The notes under the pieces were generated by a model. That model ran no database searches and was not told the origin of the DNA. It was given only the letters and a program-made list of their open reading frames with translations. Below are positions 1-8,951 of a stretch of 38,952 nucleotides of DNA, one piece after another. Made by a program: the position numbers and the translations under genes. The stretch is from CAWELS01 sp964468205 (GTDB taxonomy: Bacteria > Acidobacteriota > Terriglobia > Bryobacterales > Bryobacteraceae): contig CAYXVG010000061.1 in the NCBI GenBank assembly GCA_964468205.1, forward strand, positions 1-38,952, in the 5' to 3' direction. Positions within the stretch are counted from its first letter, which is position 1. Each line of letters starts with the position of its first letter.

Positions 1-209
1 GACGCCATTCAGCATATTCGCGCTCCGCTCGGCGTAGGCTACGATACCGCGCGGGGCGTCTTGGCCGAAGCTCGAAGCCCGGTAGGGCGCCAATGACGGG
101 CGCCTCACAATCCTGTTCCCGGAAGCGACGACCGCGGATTGCAAGCCGCTTGCGGGCAGTGAAAGCGGCGTATTCCCGCCGGTCTCTGGCGTGGCAGCGG
201 TTCTTTTAG
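1..209. other. Left-edge segment, no gene identified
   Basis: Both strands are open for tens of codons at this edge. On the minus strand one frame runs through to base 1 and contains a possible GTG start near base 107. On the plus strand a frame entering from the left ends at a TGA at 94-96. Neither translation resembles a family I recognise, so a gene running off the window is possible but not shown. Confidence 0.25.
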
Positions 210-1025
210 CTACTGCCCGCAGCAGCGGGCTTTTGCCCAGTCAGGTCTCTGGTCTCCAGTAGCGCGCCGGGCCGTATATTGCTCCTGGGTTGTCTGAATA
301 CCCTTCCGGGTCAACATCTTCTCCACCGCTTGTTCTGGGTGTCCCTGCTCCAAGAGTTCGATTTTCCAGTGTTCTTCCGGACTTCGTTCCACGTAGCCTC
401 TTTCGTCTTCGAGGAATACCGATTCCAAAACCATAGGAGTTACTCGAACAATTCGCCGGGTGACAATCTGTTTCGCACCAGCGTTTCCCTCGAAAGTGGA
501 TTCGTGGCCCACCACTTCGCAGCCCAGAGCCGGCGCCCGATCGACATACCCGTCTCCTCCAGGCTTGGGAGTTCGGGTTATCTCGAGTCCGTGTTCTGTC
601 CGTGTTGTCTGCTTCAACGCACTCTGCACACACTTGGCCGCCACTCCACGCGCCTTAAGCTCGCGCTGGCGCGCGGCGCCCGATTTCATGGTTGACACTC
701 GAGATCCCGTTCTATCATCCAGGAAGAGTTCGTAGCCGTTCGCGAACCTAATCCTCCGACCTCGCCGGACCCGGCCGTCGCGGTCGGGAATGAACTCTTC
801 GGTTGCCAGTGAGCCGTCCGCGGCCACGTGATAGACGATTCTTGCGCCGTCATGCTGATTTATGACATTGCCATCAGCGTCTATCCAGGTGACGACTTCC
901 TGGGTTTCGACGGTCAAAGGACCGCCGTGAAAAACCTGAGGCTCCTCATGTGAATACGTGATAACTCCAGCTATCAATGTGAGAGCCAAACACCCGAGCA
1001 CGATTGTTACGATCCGCAAGTTCAT
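210..1025 (-). CDS. Hypothetical protein with N-terminal membrane anchor or signal
   Basis: The product is 271 aa and I do not recognise the family. Residues 4-24 form a hydrophobic segment after MNLR, so the protein is probably anchored in the inner membrane or exported. The rest is polar and charged, with a Cys-Cys pair four residues from the C-terminus (CCGQ). The start is supported by GAGGAG about 8 nt upstream of the ATG. A TGA in another frame overlaps this ATG (ATGA), but the 88-codon frame that ends there looks like noise. No neighbour suggests a function. It is probably a real gene because its length, start signal and exported N-terminus agree with each other. Confidence 0.6.
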   Translation of the reverse strand: MNLRIVTIVLGCLALTLIAGVITYSHEEPQVFHGGPLTVETQEVVTWIDADGNVINQHDGARIVYHVAADGSLATEEFIPDRDGRVRRGRRIRFANGYELFLDDRTGSRVSTMKSGAARQRELKARGVAAKCVQSALKQTTRTEHGLEITRTPKPGGDGYVDRAPALGCEVVGHESTFEGNAGAKQIVTRRIVRVTPMVLESVFLEDERGYVERSPEEHWKIELLEQGHPEQAVEKMLTRKGIQTTQEQYTARRATGDQRPDWAKARCCGQ

Positions 1026-1833
1026 GTCGAATACTCCTCAGTTATCCTTTCAGGACTTTTGCCGCTTTCACGGTCCCATTTGCTACCAGTTGCAGCACGG
1101 GTTGATCGGCCCGTAGCCGCGGATCCCATCTCTCGCTCATCCTTCAAATAAGTTGCATGGACACTCGTATGTGGACGAACACTCGGCTGCCGTGCAAATA
1201 CACCCAAATTACGGACACTGGCCGTCGGGGTAGCTGTACCAAGGATCCGCACCGCCACTACCGGTCGAAAGGCTATTGCACGGACCATACACGGACTCTC
1301 ATCTCCGCCTGTTGCTCTTCCCTAAACAGATCTTAGGACCAGAAGTTAGAGAAATCAACAGAAATTTGTGAACTAAACAGAACATAAGAGTACAGAACGT
1401 CCTGCACTCTGTTGTATATGGTCTTTGATGGACGGTTTATCGGTTCACGTCCGGATTTCCGGTGGACAGCCGAAGCTATTCGTCCCGATTGAGGCCTATG
1501 GTGATGGGCTCGGGGAGTTGCGGGAGCCAAAGATGAATAACCCGCAGAATGGGTAGTCACGTTCATTCGACGGCCGGTCGCTTCTCGGGTGACTTCTCCA
1601 CCATCGATTTACTTGATCGTAGCGGCGGACGTTTGTCTGCTAGGGGGGGAGGTTGTGCTGGCCACTTCCACGCCGGTGCAGCTTGCGCGGCTGGCTGTCC
1701 GTGCTAAGCCATGATGCCCGGACCGGAGATTGAGGGCCATGGCCGGCACGTGCACCTCGACGGGCGGCTCGAACTGTGCGATCCGCTGACTCATTGCGAT
1801 GCGGCCGCGATCCGGGTGTGCTCTAATGCTGGC
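1026..1833. other. About 800 bp with no convincing gene
   Basis: This gap separates the minus-strand hypothetical gene from the plus-strand nucleoside hydrolase. Bases 1325-1440 are clearly more AT-rich than the surroundings and are the most likely site for promoters. Short minus-strand frames between about 1040 and 1310 end in cysteine-containing tails (for example DGQCP and PCCNW) but have stops close upstream and no ATG. A 77-codon minus-strand frame at 1333-1566 has no recognisable features. I see no tRNA or structured RNA. Confidence 0.4.
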
Positions 1834-3177
1834 ATGAAGCTGAGGTTGGCGATACTCATTACGGCGGCGCTCGGCGCGCTGCTTGGGCAACCGGTTCCGG
1901 TGATTTTCGACACCGACATCATGGGGGACGTGGACGATGTTGGCGCCGTCGCCACTCTTCATGCCCTGGCGGCCTCCGGCGAGGCGGAGATTTTGGCGAT
2001 GGGGGTCTCGGCGAAGCACCCGGCTTGCGTTCCCGCGCTAAGCGTGCTGAACGACTACTACGGGCGGCCGGATATTCCGGTGGGCGTTGTGAAGGGGTAC
2101 GGATTCCTGCGCGATACCCGCTACGCGGACAAGATTGCCAACGAGTTTCCGCACTCGATCGCGTCCGCCGATGACGTGCCCGACGCCGCGTTGATGTACC
2201 GGCGAGTGCTGGCCGGCCAGCCGGACGGCTCTGTTGTGATGATCTCGGTGGGGCAGTTGACGAACTTCCGCAATCTGCTGTTCAGCCCGCCCGATGAATT
2301 CTCGCCGCTGAGGGGACGCGAACTGGTGGCCCGGAAGGTGAAGCTGTGGTCCTGCATGGGTGCGAGGCTCCCCTCGGGCCGCGAGGCGAATTTGATCCAT
2401 GATGGGCCGGCGGCGCAGCAGGCGATCGATTACTGGCCGACGCCGATTGTGTTCAGTCCCTGGGGCATTGGCCGGGCCGTGCAAACGGGTGGACGGCTGG
2501 GCGAGTTGCCGGAATCGTCGCCGGTGCGCCGGGCATACGAGCTGTTCAAGGATGGGATCAAACCCCACAACTCTTACGACCAGACCTCGGTGCTGTTCGC
2601 GGTGCGCGGCGCGCGCGACTGGTGGCACGTGCGGAGTCAAGGGCACTTACGCGTGAGGCTCGACGGGGAAAACGAGTGGCGCTCCGAGCCGGACAGGGAC
2701 CACTCCTATCTGGAGGAGAAGGCGCCACCGGAGGAGGTAGCGCGAGTGATCGAGGAGTTGATGCTGTACGAGCCGCGGAAGGATCGTCTGGCCGCCGGAA
2801 TTGCGCGTATTCTTGTTCTTGCTCGCGAAGCGGCCGGCGAGAGCGACGGAGGCGAACGGCGGTGGCACGGCTCGTCAGGTGGAGAGTCAAGCCTGGGTCG
2901 CGGGCCGTGGGAGTTGCGCGCGGGGAACCGGGGCGGCGGTGCGGCCGGTGACGGCGATGGCGTCCATGCGTCCGCCGTTGAGGAGGGCGCGCCATTCTGG
3001 CGGCAAGCGGCGCCGGATATCGCAGCCGGCGGCGAAGGGCGAGAAGGCCGGCAGCACGATCGCAGCGGCGGTGTAGAGGAAGAGGCGGAAGCGGCGGCTC
3101 ACGCCGGAAGCTTCGCGCAAAGCGATCGAGGGATGGAGGTGTCCCACCACGAGAGTTCCGTTCCACCGTTCCGGTAG
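1834..3177 (+). CDS. Exported nucleoside hydrolase (inosine/uridine-preferring family)
   Basis: The family cleaves the N-glycosidic bond of nucleosides and releases base plus ribose. The signature Ca2+-binding motif DTDIMGDVDD lies just after a signal-like N-terminus (MKLRLAILITAALGALLG), so the enzyme is probably periplasmic. I chose the ATG at 1834 because the in-frame ATG at 1711 would place 41 charged residues before the signal peptide. The family core (about 310-340 aa) appears to finish near base 2795 at the segment IEELMLYEP. The frame then stays open for about 125 more codons of arginine- and glycine-rich sequence, the last 291 bp antisense to the pdeM gene. The tail may be non-native, for example from a lost stop codon. 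Function of the core is fairly certain; the true C-terminus is not. Confidence 0.8.
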   Translation: MKLRLAILITAALGALLGQPVPVIFDTDIMGDVDDVGAVATLHALAASGEAEILAMGVSAKHPACVPALSVLNDYYGRPDIPVGVVKGYGFLRDTRYADKIANEFPHSIASADDVPDAALMYRRVLAGQPDGSVVMISVGQLTNFRNLLFSPPDEFSPLRGRELVARKVKLWSCMGARLPSGREANLIHDGPAAQQAIDYWPTPIVFSPWGIGRAVQTGGRLGELPESSPVRRAYELFKDGIKPHNSYDQTSVLFAVRGARDWWHVRSQGHLRVRLDGENEWRSEPDRDHSYLEEKAPPEEVARVIEELMLYEPRKDRLAAGIARILVLAREAAGESDGGERRWHGSSGGESSLGRGPWELRAGNRGGGAAGDGDGVHASAVEEGAPFWRQAAPDIAAGGEGREGRQHDRSGGVEEEAEAAAHAGSFAQSDRGMEVSHHESSVPPFR

Positions 3178-3597
3178 GCGGTCTCCATGCAGTGCGGTGA
3201 TTCCGGCGGACTCCCATTTGGAGACGACCGGGAGGCCAAGGCCGCCGAAGTCACGGCGGAAGGCGCGGTCATGGTTACCCGCGGCGAGGATCACATCCGT
3301 TCGCGAAGCGGCGGCATTTAAGGTTGCCTCGACGAGCGCGCGCTCGGCCGGCGCCGGGTGGGGCGCGTGGACCGTGTCACCGAGAAAGACCAGCCGGCGC
3401 GGTGACAGATCGTCGATTAGAGCGAGAAGGTTGCGGAGGCCGCCGCCATCCTGCACAGGGCCGAGTTCGCCCCGCCGCCGCTGAGCCCAGCCGTAGCCGA
3501 GATGGGCATCGGCGAGAATCGCCGTTTCTTCGTTAGGCAGCCAGAGGGCTCCGCTTGGGTGGGCCGCGAAGCCGGGCTTGATAGTGACGCAACTCAT
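2887..3597 (-). CDS. pdeM: PdeM-like metallophosphoesterase (ligase-associated DNA damage response)
   Basis: This 236-aa protein has the calcineurin-like phosphoesterase metal ligands in order: D30-x-H32 (LADAHLG), D74 (GDTVHA), N108-H109 (GNHD), H137 (LHGD) and H153/H155 (GHLH). Size and C-terminal region fit PdeM, a Mn-dependent phosphodiesterase encoded beside the ligase-associated Lhr-type helicase. The ATG at 3597 overlaps the helicase stop codon as ATGA, indicating translational coupling; a longer in-frame start at 3744 lies inside the helicase and is unlikely. The 3' end converges on the nucleoside hydrolase, whose frame runs antisense through 291 bp of this gene. A role in nucleic-acid end processing is inferred from the family and the neighbour. 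Confidence 0.85.
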   Translation of the reverse strand: MSCVTIKPGFAAHPSGALWLPNEETAILADAHLGYGWAQRRRGELGPVQDGGGLRNLLALIDDLSPRRLVFLGDTVHAPHPAPAERALVEATLNAAASRTDVILAAGNHDRAFRRDFGGLGLPVVSKWESAGITALHGDRLPERWNGTLVVGHLHPSIALREASGVSRRFRLFLYTAAAIVLPAFSPFAAGCDIRRRLPPEWRALLNGGRMDAIAVTGRTAAPVPRAQLPRPATQA

Positions 3598-6107
3598 GTT
3601 GGGGATTCCCATTCCTGATAGAGTTCGGTGGCAAGTTCCTCGAGGGCGCGGTCCGGATCGCCGGCCACCAGCACCTCCCGGTTGAATAGGGAGAAGAGGG
3701 GCAGCGCGAAAGGGGAGGGCCGGGGCAACTCGTAGATCTCCCACGGGGCGGCGTGAATCCGCGAGGCCTCGCGGGCGGCCCGCTCCGCGTCCAACTCGTC
3801 CTCCAATACCTCGCGGACGGCTTCGCGCACGAGCGGGTGCTCCGGCTCGTAGGCGAGGAACGTGGTGTAGAGGAGGGATCCGCTCCAGGTGGCGCTCTTC
3901 GGCGGCACGCGGCCGCGCACCGTACGGCGCGGCAGCAACTGGCCGGTTTCGGCGACAGCGCGGAAGCGCTTGCCGAGGGTGGAAGTGGTGGCGAGGACCT
4001 GCCGGAGCTCGTCCTGCCAGCCCTGGGGAGCGAAGGCAGCGCGGAGGCGATCCTCATCCGGAGCATCGCGCTTGGCGACCGAAAGCAGGAAGCTGTGGTC
4101 GTCGTGATTGCCGGCGACGCTGGCGCCGAGTCCGAGGCGCTCGGCGGCCACCCAGGCGAGCGAGCGGTTGATGGCGCGGCCGGCGACGACGTGGAAGATC
4201 AAGGTGATGCTGCTCCGCCGCTCGATCCGCTCCACCTGCACCGGGCTGTCGACCGGCACGGGGGCGGCGCGATTCTGGGCGGCCACGAAATCGGCGACGA
4301 GTCCGGCTACCTCCGGAGAAACGTGCCATTCGTTTTGGAGGACTCGCCGGCAGGCGGCGACCCGCCCGCGCGCCCAGGCCCGGCGGAGGGACTTCCGCAG
4401 CCGCAGTTCTTCGCGGGAGAGTTGGGCCGTCAGCGACATTTTTCCACCCATCCAGCGCGGCGTCTGCACATGTTCGCCGGCGGCCGGCTCCACGATGGCC
4501 GTGTCGTGACGCCAGCGCTTGAGCTTCACCGCCTTACCGCCGATGACGAAGGCTTCACCGGGTTTCAGATCCGCGAGGAAGTTTTCCTCGACGCGGCCGA
4601 TGATTCGGTTGTTCCGACCAACCACTTTCACCTGATAGTCATCGCTGATGGTCCCGAGATTCATGTAGTACTGCCGTGCCACGGTTCGCGAGGCTGCCTC
4701 GTAACGGCCGTCTCGGCCGAGTACGATCTTGCCATAGTCGCCGTATGGTCCGAGCACCTTCCCGCCGCCGGCCAAGTAGACGACGACCGCGTCAAAGTCC
4801 TCGCGGGTCAGGGAACGGAAGGGGCCGGCGCGGAGCACGAGCCGGAAGGCGGCGTCCGGCGTCCATGGTTTCTCGATCGCCATGCCGAGCAGCGCCTGGG
4901 CGAGCACGTCGAGCGGAGCCCGGGGTGGGCGCAACTCGTCGAGACGCCCGTCGCGGAGGGCTTGCCGCAAGGCGACGCATTCGATCATGTCATAGAGGCT
5001 CAGTGGCGCGAGCACGCCTTGGGCAACGCCGCCAAAACGGTGGCCGCTGCGCCCGAGCCGCTGCACGGCGCGGCTGACTCCTCGGGGAGCGCCGATGAGT
5101 ATCACCTGATCGACGGCGGCGAAGTCAATGCCGAGTTCGAGGCTTGTCGAGCAGACGACCGCTTTCAGGGTTCCCGCGGCGAGCGCCTCCTCGATGGCGA
5201 GCCGCCGCTCGCGTTCGATGGAGGCGTGATGGACCGCGATGCGGTCCTCCCACTGGGGCAGCAGGATCCCGAGGGCCAAGCCCATGCGCTCCGCGGCCGA
5301 GCGCGTCGCTGTGAAGACGAGCGTTGTCCGCGCCTCATTCACCAGTAGCGCAACGCGGTGGGCGATGCGGTACGGGTTGTAGCCGGCCGCGGGGAGCGGC
5401 GTGCTTTCGAGGGGGGCGGCGACTCCCAGGCGGTGCGCGCGGGTGGCGTCGACGGCGGCCACCGCACAACGGCGGCGGCCGCAGAGCAAGTCCTTCACGG
5501 CAGACACCGGATAGGCGGTTGCCGAGAGGCCGATGCGCTGCAGACGCCGGGCGGCCCGCGCTTCCAGGCGTTCGAGCGTGAGGCTGAGGAGGCTGCCTCG
5601 CTTGCTTTCGGCGAAAGCATGTATCTCGTCGACGATGACGGTTCGCGGGTCGAATCCGTCGTTCCAGCCGGATTGGGAGAGCAGGGAACTGAGGCTCTCC
5701 GGGGTGGTGAGCAACAGGTGAGGCCGGCGGCGCTGCTGGCGGCCGCGGTCAGGGAGTTCGGTGTCTCCGGTGCGAACTTCCATGCGAATTCGGCTATTCG
5801 CGGGCAGTGATGCGTTTAGCACCCCGAGCGGTGGCGTCAGATTGCGGTGAATGTCGGCTGTCAGCGAGCGCAGTGGGGATACATAGATGGCCCGCGCCGC
5901 GTTGGGCAGGTTTTCGGCCTCGTGCGCGAGAAAGTCCAGCACCGAGAGGAAGGCGGCGAGCGTCTTGCCGCTGCCCGTTGGCGCGAGGATTAGCGCGTTC
6001 TCTCCGGCGAGCGTGTGGGGCAACGCCTCGCGCTGGATCGGAGTCCAGGCCGGGAAATGGCCGGCGAACCATGCCGCAAGGACGGGATGGAGGTGGATCG
6101 AGTTCAC
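3594..6107 (-). CDS. Ligase-associated DEXH-box helicase, Lhr family
   Basis: A superfamily 2 ATP-dependent helicase of about 837 aa. Visible motifs are Walker A APTGSGKT, the Walker B DEIH box, SAT (GLSATA), the second RecA-domain motif around LELGIDFAAVD and motif VI QRLGRSGH, followed by the long C-terminal Lhr core region. It matches the helicase that accompanies PdeM, an MBL-fold exonuclease and an ATP-dependent ligase in bacterial DNA-damage clusters; only PdeM is present here. I prefer the GTG start at 6107, preceded by AAAAGGA, over the upstream in-frame start at 6164, since it puts the N-terminus just before the conserved region that begins with HPVLAAWF. The stop overlaps the pdeM ATG, so the two are co-expressed. 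Confidence 0.9.
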   Translation of the reverse strand: MNSIHLHPVLAAWFAGHFPAWTPIQREALPHTLAGENALILAPTGSGKTLAAFLSVLDFLAHEAENLPNAARAIYVSPLRSLTADIHRNLTPPLGVLNASLPANSRIRMEVRTGDTELPDRGRQQRRRPHLLLTTPESLSSLLSQSGWNDGFDPRTVIVDEIHAFAESKRGSLLSLTLERLEARAARRLQRIGLSATAYPVSAVKDLLCGRRRCAVAAVDATRAHRLGVAAPLESTPLPAAGYNPYRIAHRVALLVNEARTTLVFTATRSAAERMGLALGILLPQWEDRIAVHHASIERERRLAIEEALAAGTLKAVVCSTSLELGIDFAAVDQVILIGAPRGVSRAVQRLGRSGHRFGGVAQGVLAPLSLYDMIECVALRQALRDGRLDELRPPRAPLDVLAQALLGMAIEKPWTPDAAFRLVLRAGPFRSLTREDFDAVVVYLAGGGKVLGPYGDYGKIVLGRDGRYEAASRTVARQYYMNLGTISDDYQVKVVGRNNRIIGRVEENFLADLKPGEAFVIGGKAVKLKRWRHDTAIVEPAAGEHVQTPRWMGGKMSLTAQLSREELRLRKSLRRAWARGRVAACRRVLQNEWHVSPEVAGLVADFVAAQNRAAPVPVDSPVQVERIERRSSITLIFHVVAGRAINRSLAWVAAERLGLGASVAGNHDDHSFLLSVAKRDAPDEDRLRAAFAPQGWQDELRQVLATTSTLGKRFRAVAETGQLLPRRTVRGRVPPKSATWSGSLLYTTFLAYEPEHPLVREAVREVLEDELDAERAAREASRIHAAPWEIYELPRPSPFALPLFSLFNREVLVAGDPDRALEELATELYQEWESPT

Positions 6108-6330
6108 TTCATCCTTTTGATGATCGTTACGGCAGCGCAGAGACAAGCACTGCCTATTGAGCACGGGAGAGCGAATTTAGGGTTTTCGACCTCGACTCAA
6201 GGCAATTCGCTGTGGGTCAACGTCTCATCGCTTGCGTACAAATTGCGCGCACCTCGCGGGCCTGCCGATACATGCCGGAAGGGCTTCCCCTATTCATGAA
6301 CGAAGTCCACCGGCGTTGTTGCCGGAGGTG
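6108..6330. other. Intergenic region upstream of the helicase gene
   Basis: It lies between the helicase start and the end of the PQQ-propeller gene, both on the minus strand. It should hold the helicase promoter. I see no clear sigma-70 hexamers, terminator or small gene. Confidence 0.3.
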
Positions 6331-7683
6331 TCAGCGGCCGCCGACGGCAAAAAGGGAGCCGTCGCTGCGAAGATACAACTGTCCGCCCGAGATTGCCGGG
6401 GAGGCGATGAGCCTTTCTCCAAGGTCGTTTTTGGCAAGCACTTCGGGTGTCCGTCCCGCGCGCAAGACCGACACTTCGCCGGTTTCGCTCGCCATGTAGA
6501 TCTTTCCGTCGCCCGCGACTGGAGAAGCGAAGAAGATTCCACCCAGGCGATGGCGCCAGACGCGCTCGCCGGTTGCGGCGTCGATGCAGGAAAGCACTCC
6601 AATCTCGTTGGTCATGTAGACCAGACCCCGGTATTGAAGGATCGACGGCACATACGATGCGCCGCCGGGAACACGCCACATGTACTCGCTCTCCGGCACC
6701 TCGCCGCGGCCGCCGGGGTGAACAGCTAGCACGTCGCTGTTGCGGTAGCCGCGGGCCATGTAAATCACTCCGTTCTGGAACACAGGGCTCGGTATCGGTG
6801 TTTGGCGCTTGGCGCCGGTGTGCCAGAGCAGCTTCCCGGTGGACGGGTCGAAGACATCGATTCGCTCGCTGGAGTTGATGATCATCTCGCCGCCGTCAGA
6901 GCCGGGAACGATGACGGGAGTGCTGTGCGAAACACGGCCTTCCCCGCGGTCTACCTTCCAGCGCTCCTCGCCGGTACGCTTGTCGAGGGCCAGGATAAAA
7001 CCTTCCTCGATGTGGTCGCAGAGCAGAATTACAAGGTGCTGGTGAAGTGCGGGCGAGCTGCCGTGTCCCCAGCGATTATGAAACGGGGCGTATTCCTCGC
7101 CGAGGTGGCGGGCCCAGACAAGTTGTCCGTCCATGTCGAGGGCGACGATCTGTCCGTTGCCGAACCAGGCGTAGACCCGCTCACCGTCGGTGGCCGGCGT
7201 GGGCGTGGCGAGGTTGTGCTTTTCGTGGAGTTCGGGCATCTCGCCGGTGGCAGGAGCCCGGTACTCCCAGACGCGGCTGCCATCTGAGGTCCGGAATGCT
7301 TCCACCAGCAACGCGACCTCGCCGTGGGGGTCGCGGGTGGAGCCGATGCCGCGCCCGCCGATGGGGTCTTCCCGCGCCGCCAACTCCTGGTCATCGCGCG
7401 CCAGATTCGGGTGGGAGCCCCGCCGCACGTTGGCGTTTCCGGTTTGCGATGTAACAAAAATCAGGTTCTCCCAGACGATTGGCGACGATGTACCGAGGCC
7501 GGTCACGGAGGCCTTCCAGGCGATGTTCCGGTCCACGCCCCACTCAACCGGAAGCCCGCTTTCCGATGAGACGCCGTTGCTGGACGGTCCTCTCCATTGG
7601 GGCCAGTTCTCCGCCGGCGCCGGAACCGAGACGAGAAGCGCAAGCGCAATTCCCAGCGGCAACACGATTGACATTCCCCTCAT
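6331..7683 (-). CDS. Exported PQQ-like beta-propeller repeat protein
   Basis: The 450-aa product has an N-terminal signal peptide (hydrophobic residues 4-22, likely cleavage at PAPA-EN) followed by the WPQWRGPSSNGVS opening typical of large PQQ-like repeat families in Acidobacteria and Planctomycetes. Propeller blades are visible as repeated segments such as GERVYAWFGNGQIVALD, TGEERWKV, STGKLLWHTG, ATGERVWRHRLGG and GKIYMASETGEVSVL. Proteins of this type resemble BamB and PQQ dehydrogenase folds but lack clear catalytic residues, so the function is unknown. The first ATG at 7683 is used; a second ATG three codons on would have no room for a ribosome binding site. Confidence 0.85.
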   Translation of the reverse strand: MRGMSIVLPLGIALALLVSVPAPAENWPQWRGPSSNGVSSESGLPVEWGVDRNIAWKASVTGLGTSSPIVWENLIFVTSQTGNANVRRGSHPNLARDDQELAAREDPIGGRGIGSTRDPHGEVALLVEAFRTSDGSRVWEYRAPATGEMPELHEKHNLATPTPATDGERVYAWFGNGQIVALDMDGQLVWARHLGEEYAPFHNRWGHGSSPALHQHLVILLCDHIEEGFILALDKRTGEERWKVDRGEGRVSHSTPVIVPGSDGGEMIINSSERIDVFDPSTGKLLWHTGAKRQTPIPSPVFQNGVIYMARGYRNSDVLAVHPGGRGEVPESEYMWRVPGGASYVPSILQYRGLVYMTNEIGVLSCIDAATGERVWRHRLGGIFFASPVAGDGKIYMASETGEVSVLRAGRTPEVLAKNDLGERLIASPAISGGQLYLRSDGSLFAVGGR

Positions 7684-7826
7684 GAATGGCGTTTCTTCGA
7701 GAATTATCGCAGAAACTTCCGGAGCGGCGCGGGAAGCCGGTGTGCGGGCGCGGCTTCCCCGATGTGGTGAAGACGCCCGTCCATCATCACGGATCGGGTA
7801 GAATTGTCGCCTGACCAGGAGGCTTC

Positions 7827-8939
7827 ATGAGCGAACGGAAACTCAACATCGCGATTGTCGGGCTCGGCTTCGGCGCCGAGTTCATTCCCATCTACAAGCG
7901 GCATCCGGATACCGAGATGTTCGCCGTCTGCCAGCGCACGAAGGAAAAGCTCGACCAGATTGCCGTCGCGTTTGAGATTCCCCGGCGCTACACCGACTTT
8001 GATGAACTGATCCGCGACCCGGACATCGATGTCGTCCACATCAACTCGCCCATTCATCTGCACGCGCCGCAGAGCATCGCCGCGCTGCGGGCCGGCAAAC
8101 ACGTCGCCTGCACCGTGCCCGCGGCCACGACCATCGAGGAGTGCGAGCAGATCGTTCGGGCCGCCAAGGAGTCCAAGCGCAACTACATGATGATGGAGAC
8201 GGTCGTCTATTCGCGGGAGTTCCTCTACGTCCGCGATTTGCGTGACGGTGGCCGGCTGGGACGCATCCAGTTCATGCGGGGGTCGCACCTGCAGAACATG
8301 GAGGGCTGGCCGTCCTACTGGGAGGGGCTGCCGCCGATGCACTACGCGACGCACTGCGTGAGCCCCTGTCTGGCCATTGTAAAGGGCGAGGCGGAGTCGG
8401 TATCCTGCATCGGGTCCGGACGCATCGCCGAACCGCTCATCGCGAAGTACGGCTCGCCGTTCTCTTTCGAGACCGCGCACTTCCGGGTGCGGAACCAGGA
8501 TCTGGGCTTCGAGGTGACCCGTTATCTGTACGGCGCGCAACGCCAATACATCGAGAGCTTCGACGTCTACGGCGAGAAGACCTCCTTCGAGTGGCAGCTT
8601 GTCGAGGGAGACCAGCCCATCCTGCACACCGGCGGGGAGAACGCGGAGAAGGTGACCGTGCCGGATTACGCGCACCTGCTGCCGGAGCCGGTGCGGCCGT
8701 TCACGACGAAAGGCGTCTATGACGCGGACGAGCACCAGCATCTCTCATTCGTTCAAGGTAGTGGACACGGCGGCTCGCATCCGCACTTGGCGCACGAGTT
8801 CGTGAGGAGCGTGATCGAGGAGCGGGCGCCGTTCCCGGATGTCTACCAGTCAGTGAACTGGACGATGGCGGGCATCTGCGCGCACGAGTCGGCAATGCGG
8901 GGTGGAGAACTGATTCGAATTCCGGATTTTCGATCGTAA
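7827..8939 (+). CDS. Gfo/Idh/MocA family oxidoreductase lacking the EKP motif
   Basis: The 370-aa protein begins with a Rossmann dinucleotide-binding segment (IAIVGLGFGAEFI, residues 8-20) and has the C-terminal alpha/beta substrate domain of the family. There is no signal peptide, so it is probably a cytoplasmic NAD(P)-dependent sugar or cyclitol oxidoreductase. The usual Glu-Lys-Pro catalytic segment after the GKHV strand is replaced by CTVP (residues 95-98), so the conserved lysine is missing. It may therefore belong to a divergent subfamily with altered chemistry. AGGAGG ends 5 nt before the ATG, giving a firm start. It is divergent from the PQQ-propeller gene and convergent with glgB, so it looks monocistronic. 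Confidence 0.88.
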   Translation: MSERKLNIAIVGLGFGAEFIPIYKRHPDTEMFAVCQRTKEKLDQIAVAFEIPRRYTDFDELIRDPDIDVVHINSPIHLHAPQSIAALRAGKHVACTVPAATTIEECEQIVRAAKESKRNYMMMETVVYSREFLYVRDLRDGGRLGRIQFMRGSHLQNMEGWPSYWEGLPPMHYATHCVSPCLAIVKGEAESVSCIGSGRIAEPLIAKYGSPFSFETAHFRVRNQDLGFEVTRYLYGAQRQYIESFDVYGEKTSFEWQLVEGDQPILHTGGENAEKVTVPDYAHLLPEPVRPFTTKGVYDADEHQHLSFVQGSGHGGSHPHLAHEFVRSVIEERAPFPDVYQSVNWTMAGICAHESAMRGGELIRIPDFRS

Positions 8940-8951
8940 TGAAATAACCGT

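Noticed and set aside
1022..1288. 88-codon minus-strand frame whose stop overlaps the next gene's ATG
   Set aside because: The sequence is Arg/Ser/Thr-rich, lacks any recognisable domain and has no clear ribosome binding site. The ATGA overlap is probably chance.
2558..3217. Long minus-strand frame antisense to the nucleoside hydrolase and in another frame from pdeM
   Set aside because: Arg-rich translation typical of GC-rich shadow frames, and it overlaps two recognisable proteins.
3753..5348. Long plus-strand frame of 531 codons within the helicase region
   Set aside because: It is the complement of the Lhr helicase gene, shows no domain signature and looks like a codon-bias shadow.
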